32,912 bases of DNA, taken from contig WQXH01000022.1 of the NCBI GenBank assembly GCA_009784945.1, positions 1 to 32,912 on the forward strand. Direction: 5' to 3'. The position numbers and the translations under genes are program-made. This DNA comes from Coriobacteriia bacterium (lineage in GTDB: Bacteria > Actinomycetota > Coriobacteriia > Coriobacteriales > UBA8131). Shown here piece after piece: positions 23,960 through 30,700 of the stretch (position 1 is the first letter of the stretch; each line of letters starts with the position of its first letter). The notes beneath the pieces are model-generated. The model worked only from the letters and a program-made list of their open reading frames with translations. It did not search any database and was not told the DNA's origin.

Positions 23960-25105
23960 ATGCAAAAGAAATATTTGATGACGCCTGGCCCTACTCCGGT
24001 TCCCAGTGAGGTTTTAATTACTCAGGCTCGCCCAATGATTCATCATCGTACTCCTGAGTTCGATCAGGTTGTTCGCAATTGCATCGAGGGACTCAAATAC
24101 ATTTTTCAAACAGAACAATCAGACGTACTGATTTTTTCTTGCTCGGGCACAGGTGCCATGGAAAGCTCTATCGTCAACTGTTTTAGCGCTGGAGATGAAA
24201 TACTCATTGCCATCAACGGAAAGTTTGGTCAGCGCATGGAGCTGATAGCCAAAGCCTACGGACTAAAGGTGTCTACACTGGAGTACGGATGGCAAGAGGT
24301 TGTCGACCCCAGCGACATTGCAGCGCATCTCGAAGCAAATCCTCAAACGCGCGGCGTTGTGGTAACACAAAGCGAAACTTCATCAGGCGTGCTCAACGAC
24401 ATAGAGGCCATAGGCAAGGTTGTTAAGAACTATGAAGACTGTGTCTTTATAGTAGATTCCATTACCGGCATCGGCGCCGTTGAGTGCAAGACCGATGAGT
24501 GGGGTCTTGACGTAGTGATGACAGGCTCGCAAAAAGGCCTCATGTTGCCACCAGGACTTGCCGCGGTTAGCATCAGCCCCAAGGCGTGGCGTGCCTATGA
24601 GCGCTCTGCACTCCCCAAGTTTTATTTTGATTGGAAGAAATACCTCAAGAGTCTGGCTCAAGACACTACACCTTTTACTCCGGCGGTCAGTCTGATGATT
24701 GGTTTAGATGTTGCGCTTAAGCTCATGCGCGAGGAGGGCATAGAAAAAATCATTGCCCGTCATGCCCGCTTGGCAGAGGCAACCCGCAAGGGTGTAGAAG
24801 CTTTGGGCCTTGAACTCTTTGCCCCCGAAGAAGGACGCGGCAATGCGGTAACTCCCGTTTGGGTGCCCGAGGGCATCGATGGTAAGCAGCTTGTTAAGAT
24901 CATGAAGGGCAAGCACGGGGTTACCATCGCTGGAGGGCAAGACGACTACGCAGGGCGCATCTTTAGAATTGGACATCTTGGTCACTTTGGTGACTTTGAC
25001 ATAATAGTTACACTTTCGGCGTTGGAGATGGCGCTGGTAGAGCTTGGGTATGACTTTGAGCCCGGTAGGGGAGTCAAGGCTGCCGAAGCAGTATTCATGG
25101 TATAA
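23960..25105 (+). CDS. class V aminotransferase, serine/phosphoserine type
   Basis: A 381-aa PLP enzyme of the alanine-glyoxylate/serine-pyruvate aminotransferase group. It begins with the typical LMTPGPTPVP, has CSGTGAMES at 61-69 for cofactor phosphate binding, D166 in VDSITG, and the PLP lysine K192 in GSQKGLMLPPG. The ATG at 23960 has AGAAGGA upstream. It sits 13 bp before 3-phosphoglycerate dehydrogenase, so it most likely acts as the phosphoserine aminotransferase of serine synthesis. This replaces the usual SerC subfamily, as known in some archaea and anaerobic bacteria. Alanine-glyoxylate or serine-glyoxylate exchange is the alternative. No phosphoserine phosphatase is seen nearby. 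Confidence 0.85.
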   Translation: MQKKYLMTPGPTPVPSEVLITQARPMIHHRTPEFDQVVRNCIEGLKYIFQTEQSDVLIFSCSGTGAMESSIVNCFSAGDEILIAINGKFGQRMELIAKAYGLKVSTLEYGWQEVVDPSDIAAHLEANPQTRGVVVTQSETSSGVLNDIEAIGKVVKNYEDCVFIVDSITGIGAVECKTDEWGLDVVMTGSQKGLMLPPGLAAVSISPKAWRAYERSALPKFYFDWKKYLKSLAQDTTPFTPAVSLMIGLDVALKLMREEGIEKIIARHARLAEATRKGVEALGLELFAPEEGRGNAVTPVWVPEGIDGKQLVKIMKGKHGVTIAGGQDDYAGRIFRIGHLGHFGDFDIIVTLSALEMALVELGYDFEPGRGVKAAEAVFMV

Positions 25106-25118
25106 GACTGGAGGAGAC

Positions 25119-26705
25119 ATGAGAGTATTAATCTCAGAAAAGCTGGCCGCCAACGCACTCACGCTGTTAGAAACGGCGGGTCAGACAGTGGATGTAAAGC
25201 TTGGTTTGACCAACGAGGAAATAATCGAAATCATCCCCGACTACGACGCCCTTATAGTGCGTAGCGCCACCAAGGTTACCCGCGAGGTCATAGAAGCGGG
25301 TAGCAATCTCAAGATAATTGGCCGTGCAGGCGTAGGAGTAGATAACGTAGATGTAGAAGCAGCCACAGAAAGAGGCATCATAGTGTGCAATGCCCCCACA
25401 TCAAACGTGGTGAGTGCTGCCGAGCAAACCATGTGCCTGCTTTTGGCAAGCGCTCGCAAAACGGCGCAGGCTAACGCTTCCATGCAGCAAGGCGAGTGGA
25501 ATCGCTCGGCATATACTGGCCGCGAGCTCTTTCATAAAACGCTGGCCATCGTAGGGCTCGGTCGCATTGGTGGACTGGTGGCAGAGCGCGCCGCTGCCTT
25601 TGGTATGGAGCTCGTCGGCTACGACCCCTATTGTTCGGTAGAACGCGCCGCGGCACTGGGCGTTACCAAGTATGAAACGATTGATGAGGTTTTGCCGCTT
25701 GCTGATTTCATCACCGTGCACCTGCCCAAGAACAAAGAAACTATTGGAATGTTTGGTGCCAAGCAGTTTGCCAAGATGAAAGATGGTGTCTTCTTGGTCA
25801 ATACGGCCAGGGGCGGTATATACAATCTTGCCGAGATGGTTGAGTTTTTGCAGAGCGGCAAGATTGGTGGGGTTGCCATAGACGTCTTTGAGTCTGAGCC
25901 CTGCACCAGCTCTCCGATTCATGGTATTGACAATGCCATCCTCACCCCGCACCTGGGAGCATCAACTGTTGAAGCACAGGAACGTGCGGGCGTACAGATT
26001 GCTGAGTATGTATTGCTGGGCTTGGAAAACAAGATGGTTCCCACAGCGGTCAACGTCAAACTGGTGCCCGATGATGTCATGGGAGCCGTAGCGCCCTACA
26101 TCCCGGCATGTGAGACCCTTGGTGTAGTTCTGGCGCAACTGAGCAGAGAGGCCATAGCCAACGTTGAGCTTACGGTGAGTGGAGAACTGGCTGAGTACGA
26201 TGTGAGCCTGCTGGGAACTGCCGCCCTCAGAGGTATCTTCTCACGCAACACCGATGACCCGGTCAACTTTGTTAACGCCAACTATATCGCGCAGCAGCGT
26301 GGAGTGGGCATCACCATCAAAAAGGATAGCAAGCTGCATGAATATAATAGTAAGGTTTCGCTTCTAACCATGAATGGAACCAGGCGCATCGAAGTAGGCT
26401 GCATAGCCTCAGGCCCCCATGCCGAGATTCGCATCGTCTCTCTCCTGGACTACAAACTCGATCTCATTCCTAAAAAGTATGTGCTGGTCATGAAGTATGA
26501 AGATACCCCTGGCAAGCTCGGTCGCATCGGAACCGTTTTAGGCAACGCCAACATCAATATCTCAACCATGGAAATTGGCACCCTCGAAAAAGCCACCGGC
26601 GAAGCCATCGTACTCATGAACGTCGATGACCCCGTGCCGCCCGCTGTTTACGACGAGCTGGTTGCTTCGGTAGGTGTTAACGAAGGCTGGTTCATCGAAC
26701 TCTAA
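25119..26705 (+). CDS. serA: D-3-phosphoglycerate dehydrogenase
   Basis: A 528-aa enzyme that oxidises 3-phosphoglycerate with NAD+ as the first step of serine synthesis. The ATG at 25119 is preceded by GGAGGAG, so an upstream in-frame start at 25044 inside the aminotransferase gene is rejected. It has the Rossmann motif GLGRIGG, the catalytic trio R231 (NTARGG), E260 (VFESEP) and H278 (TPHLGAS), an intervening allosteric/substrate-binding domain at about 325-445, and an ACT domain at about 453-528 (TPGKLGRIGTVLGNANINI) expected to sense serine. Length matches the long SerA class. It forms a two-gene operon with the aminotransferase. Confidence 0.95.
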   Translation: MRVLISEKLAANALTLLETAGQTVDVKLGLTNEEIIEIIPDYDALIVRSATKVTREVIEAGSNLKIIGRAGVGVDNVDVEAATERGIIVCNAPTSNVVSAAEQTMCLLLASARKTAQANASMQQGEWNRSAYTGRELFHKTLAIVGLGRIGGLVAERAAAFGMELVGYDPYCSVERAAALGVTKYETIDEVLPLADFITVHLPKNKETIGMFGAKQFAKMKDGVFLVNTARGGIYNLAEMVEFLQSGKIGGVAIDVFESEPCTSSPIHGIDNAILTPHLGASTVEAQERAGVQIAEYVLLGLENKMVPTAVNVKLVPDDVMGAVAPYIPACETLGVVLAQLSREAIANVELTVSGELAEYDVSLLGTAALRGIFSRNTDDPVNFVNANYIAQQRGVGITIKKDSKLHEYNSKVSLLTMNGTRRIEVGCIASGPHAEIRIVSLLDYKLDLIPKKYVLVMKYEDTPGKLGRIGTVLGNANINISTMEIGTLEKATGEAIVLMNVDDPVPPAVYDELVASVGVNEGWFIEL

Positions 26706-26745
26706 CGGGTCTTTCTGAGGGGCATCTTAACAGGCAACAGCATAT

Positions 26746-26838
26746 AAACCCCCTGTCGTCCTGCACATCGCGAAGCAAACCCCCTGTCGTCCTGCGCGTC
26801 GCGAAGCAAACCCCCTGTCGTCCTGCGCGTCGCGAAGC
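26746..26838. repeat. three 31-bp tandem repeats
   Basis: Three head-to-tail copies start at 26746, 26777 and 26808. Each begins AAACCCCCTGTCGTCCTGC and ends TCGCGAAGC. Copies 2 and 3 are identical; copy 1 differs at two positions. A fourth, diverged copy follows around 26893. No spacers separate the copies. Confidence 0.85.
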
Positions 26839-27025
26839 GATGTTGCAGGACCTACTACAGGTCTGCCAATAATGCAGCTAGGCCCTGCGGCCTTGTCCTG
26901 CACATCGCAAAGCAACCCCTACTGTCGCCCTGCGCGTTCGACGAAGTCGAATGTTGCAGGGGCTACTTCAGGTCTGCCAATAATGCAGCTAGCCTGCAAC
27001 ATTCGCTCTCGAGCGAACGCGACAG
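26822..27025. repeat. three related REP-like hairpins with changed but paired stems
   Basis: The frame CCTGCGCG, palindrome, TGTTGCAGG occurs at 26822-26849 (inner TCGC-GAA-GCGA), at 26929-26960 (inner TTCGAC-GAA-GTCGAA) and, inverted, at 26993-27025 (inner arms TTCGCTC and GAGCGAA). A 40-bp stretch with GGTCTGCCAATAATGCAGC follows the first two copies. The flanks are conserved, while the stem bases change in both arms together. Confidence 0.7.
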
Positions 27026-27156
27026 AGCGATAGGTGGGTATGGGCTCATTTGGCCTGAAGTGTGACGGGGAAGGGCTCTCATGAAGTTGATGTCCCTCTG
27101 ACGCCTGGGCATATTACCGTTCCTGTGACATAACCCCTCCTTTGCAATAGAAAAAA

Positions 27157-27190
27157 CCGGGCGTGTCATGTGCTAAAATCCGGGCGTGTC
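27157..27190. repeat. 11-bp direct repeat pair
   Basis: CCGGGCGTGTC occurs at 27157-27167 and again at 27180-27190, a 23-bp period (about two helical turns). This spacing suits a DNA-binding protein that sits on one face of the helix. Nothing more is known. Confidence 0.4.
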
Positions 27191-27724
27191 TATCCTGTTA
27201 AAACAGAGATTTGGACAGTTTTTGAGCACGGTGAGCGTGTCCCTTAAGGGTGCACAGTACATCTAGGGCTATTGAGCACCTTATATACAGGGGAGAAGTG
27301 CGTAATGGCATCACGAAAGCAGCTGCATTGCCTTGGATATCGTGCTCAATACTCGTTGGCGTACCTAAAAACGCGGAATTGTCACCTCAAAAACCAATAT
27401 TTTTCAAAAAAATCGAAAATAATTGTTATTTCTTGTATGACAGATAGGGTGAGGCCGGGTCTAAAAAGTCGACACGGTTTTTGTCCACAAAAAACTATGG
27501 GGTCATGGGTGATTCTCATCGTAGCCAAGTAGGGGTGTCGGGGGTAACCGCATACCTGCTTGGAAGATCGAAGAGAAGCGCACATAGCAAAGCTATGAAT
27601 CGTGGGTAAATAATACTGGAAGGTGAAGGGGTGCATTACTGCATGAATCGAGTGTGTAAACAGTTGATTTTGTCATGTCGCAATAGCATCAACCAGCAAA
27701 GCTGTAGAAGCGGAAGAAGGAAAC

Positions 27725-30700
27725 ATGTATAAACAGAATAAGAAGTCAAAAGGAGCGCGTTTCATAAGTGTATTCTTATCGATTCTGCTGGTATTAACAA
27801 TGATACCGGCACTGGCACTGGCCAGCGGCGATGAGGAGCAAATTGGAGCGGACATTGGGATTGCAGCCACAGAAGAAGAGCAGGCCGGGCAGCAGCCCGA
27901 GCCTATTGTTGTTCTTACAGCAGGCGAAGAAGGGGAGGAAGGTTCAGGTATTCTCGATGCTCCTGAAGCTACTTCTCAAGATGAGCCAGAGGGAGACGCG
28001 TCTGAGCCAGGTGACACATCTGAGCCCCAAGGCGCATCTGAGGAAGGTGGAGCCAGCAATGATAATGCTGTCAATGCTCTCTCAGACGATGCGCCAGAAG
28101 CCTCTAGCGATGTGGCAAGTAACCCTCAGGAGTCCTCTTCTGAGGAATCTTCGACTTCTGAAGAGGCTGTTCCAAACACAGCACCTTCTACTATATCCGG
28201 AAACATCTGGGTAGATGGTAACGGCGCACTCCCAACCGATTGGGACGGCCTTCGCAATGGCGACGAGAAGGCTCTCGCCGGATGCACGGTCTATCTCTAT
28301 AGAGCAGACAACAGGACAAGTGCTATTGCTCAAACTCAAACCCGAGCTGACGGCAGCTACTCATTTGAGGGTGTTGAACCCGGTGGCTATGTGGTGGGCA
28401 TCAAGGATGGCAAGGTAAGTGGCACCGAATACCTCTTGCCCATGCGAGTCACTGCCCAAAGTGTCTTTACGGTTGACTGGGATACCGCTGATGACAATCC
28501 ACCTTATTACGCTACGGCGTTTTCTCCCGTTTTAGAGGTAGAAGGCAACGGCGCAGACATCCTCAACATTAGTGCCGGCATGAGACTTCCGATGGGAGTT
28601 ATGCCCCTGGCTGGTGGATACATAGTGTATTCAGGCAGTGTTGGAGGCACGCTAGTTGGCAACTCTGGAACATTGGCTGGCGCGGTGGCTCTCTGTACCG
28701 GCTCTGCAAACTATTTTATCGTTGCAACACAAGATGATAATAATATTGGGGCTGCTGTGACGATTCCGTCTGGCAGGAATATTACCCTGACCTCAGACAA
28801 AGATGGCCCTTACACCCTCCTGCAGCCAAGTAATAGCGAGCGTCACCTCACTATTAATAGCGGTGCCACCCTGACAATGTATAACATCATTCTCTCGGGC
28901 AACGGGGGAGTAAGCAACTCTAATTTAACCAATGGCGGTATTAGAATGACCGGCGGCACCCTGATACTAAACGATGGTGCTGTCATTGAGAACTGTCGTG
29001 CCTATCAAGGCGGCGGTATAGAGATGAGCGGCGACAGCAGACTTAGAATGTATGATGGCGCGGCAATCAGAAACAACGCAGCCGTCACAAACGCTGGCGC
29101 TGGCGGTGGTGTATTTATTTCTGGAAGCAGCCAGTTTACCATGTATGGAGGAATAATCAGTGGGAACATTGCTGGAACCGGTGCAGGCATGGGCGGCGGA
29201 GTTAATCTGGGTAACATGACTACGGTCACTGGTGCACCTGCTGCGTTTTCTATGCAAGGTGGCTCCCTCATTGGTAATACCGCAGCAATAGGCGGCGGTA
29301 TATATCACTCTACCGGTGTTGGTGCTCCTGGTTACCAGGGAGAGTATGTGCCTGGTCAAGTGCAGAGCGCCTGGGGAAGCCTCGAAATTCTTCCAGCGGC
29401 ATATGTAGGCGGCAACGTTGCCACTGACGGCAGGCGTAGTCCTCCCCTGAACTATCACAGGTTTAATCAATTGGTTACCTTCGATCAGTACCTCATGGGA
29501 CAAGGGCGCTATAGGTATCCCTTTGATGGAAGCCTGCTCAACAACGATGACATTAACTATATGTTTGGCAGCTCGATTGGCCAGACACGCGCGATTAGCT
29601 ATAACAACAACTTTAGCCCAACGCAGACTTTATCCGTTGGCGTACCCGCACCCTATAATCATACGCTGCGCACCTATGGGTCAACTGGATTTGCTGCCCA
29701 TCCGCAGGGGTGGACATTCCTAGGCTGGGATACGCAGTCAAGTGCTACTACTCCTCAGTATCAGCCGGGTGATATATATTCAGGTATTCCAGCTGGAACC
29801 GTACTCTACGCTATCTGGGCGCCTCCGTCCTACCCCTATGAAATCAGGTACTGGCAGGACGCTGTTGGGGCTGGGGGTACGCAGTTTACTCCTGTGAGCG
29901 GAACTCATACTAACGGCTCAGCGCCCTTCGGCACGGTGTACAGCACCTTGGTGCCAGGAGCCGACATTACCAATAATCAGCCCACAGGCTACGGAGCCGG
30001 CACGATAGTCAATGGCACCAGCACCATAGTCGATGGCACCAATATCATTAATGTGCTTTATGTTAAGGCCAGCTTCAATTACACCGTTGAGTACTGGAAG
30101 GATGCTGTTGGAGCCGGCGGCACTCAGCTCACCCCTGTGGCTGGAACCCACCTGGGCGGCTCTGCGCTCTTTGGTACCGTCTATAGCACCTTGGTACCCC
30201 CTGGCGATATACCGGCAAATCAGCCCGCGGGCTACAAGCCGGGAACCATCACCAACGCAACGGTGACGATTCACCCAGGCACCAACACCATCACGGTGCT
30301 CTACTTGCCCATGGACACTATTAACGACTTTAACAAGTCCACTGGCAGCATATTCTCTAAGGTAGGTGATCCGGTTACCTTTACCATCAGCTTTACCCTG
30401 CCTGCCGACTCAGCAGGATACAAGGGAATCCTCGTTCATGACGTACTGCCCTCCTCCCTTACCTATCAGGCTCTTGGCTCTGATGTTAAGGTCAATGGAG
30501 TAGTCAATCCTCTCCTGAGCATCAATCACTCAGCAGGAACGCTGAGCGTTAATTTGAGCGAAGCCTTCATTCAAGCCAACGAAGGTGCTCTCGTTGAAAT
30601 AACGGTTGCCACTACTGTTAACAGCAACTGGGACGGTAGCAGCAATATCACCAATAGTGCACAACTGTATGTACAAACGGGAGCAACTCCACCTAATCCT

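Larger units (their letters stand above)
26706..27724. other. gene-free, repeat-rich intergenic region
   Basis: About 1 kb between serA and the adhesin with no convincing gene. It holds 31-bp tandem repeats, related hairpins, a direct repeat pair at 27157-27190 and a small hairpin (CTGTT-AACAG, near 27195). Short frames at 27250-27532 have no protein-like composition and no good ribosome binding site. The last part should contain the adhesin promoter, which I could not locate with confidence. A GAAGAAGGA site lies just before the adhesin ATG. Confidence 0.6.

Noticed and set aside
25044-25118. N-terminal extension of SerA
   Set aside because: The extension overlaps the aminotransferase end, and the ATG at 25119 has a strong GGAGGAG site and matches the family N-terminus.
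26746-26838. Possible CRISPR array
   Set aside because: The 31-bp units are head-to-tail with no spacers, and no cas genes are present.
27250-27532. Small plus-strand frames between serA and the adhesin
   Set aside because: Overlapping frames with no ribosome binding site of note, biased composition and no recognisable motif.
27520-27640. Possible c-di-GMP (GEMM) riboswitch, from GTAGCCAAGTAGG and GCACATAGCAAAG pieces
   Set aside because: The pieces are in the wrong order and the GACGCAAAG-like core is missing; no coherent fold is visible.
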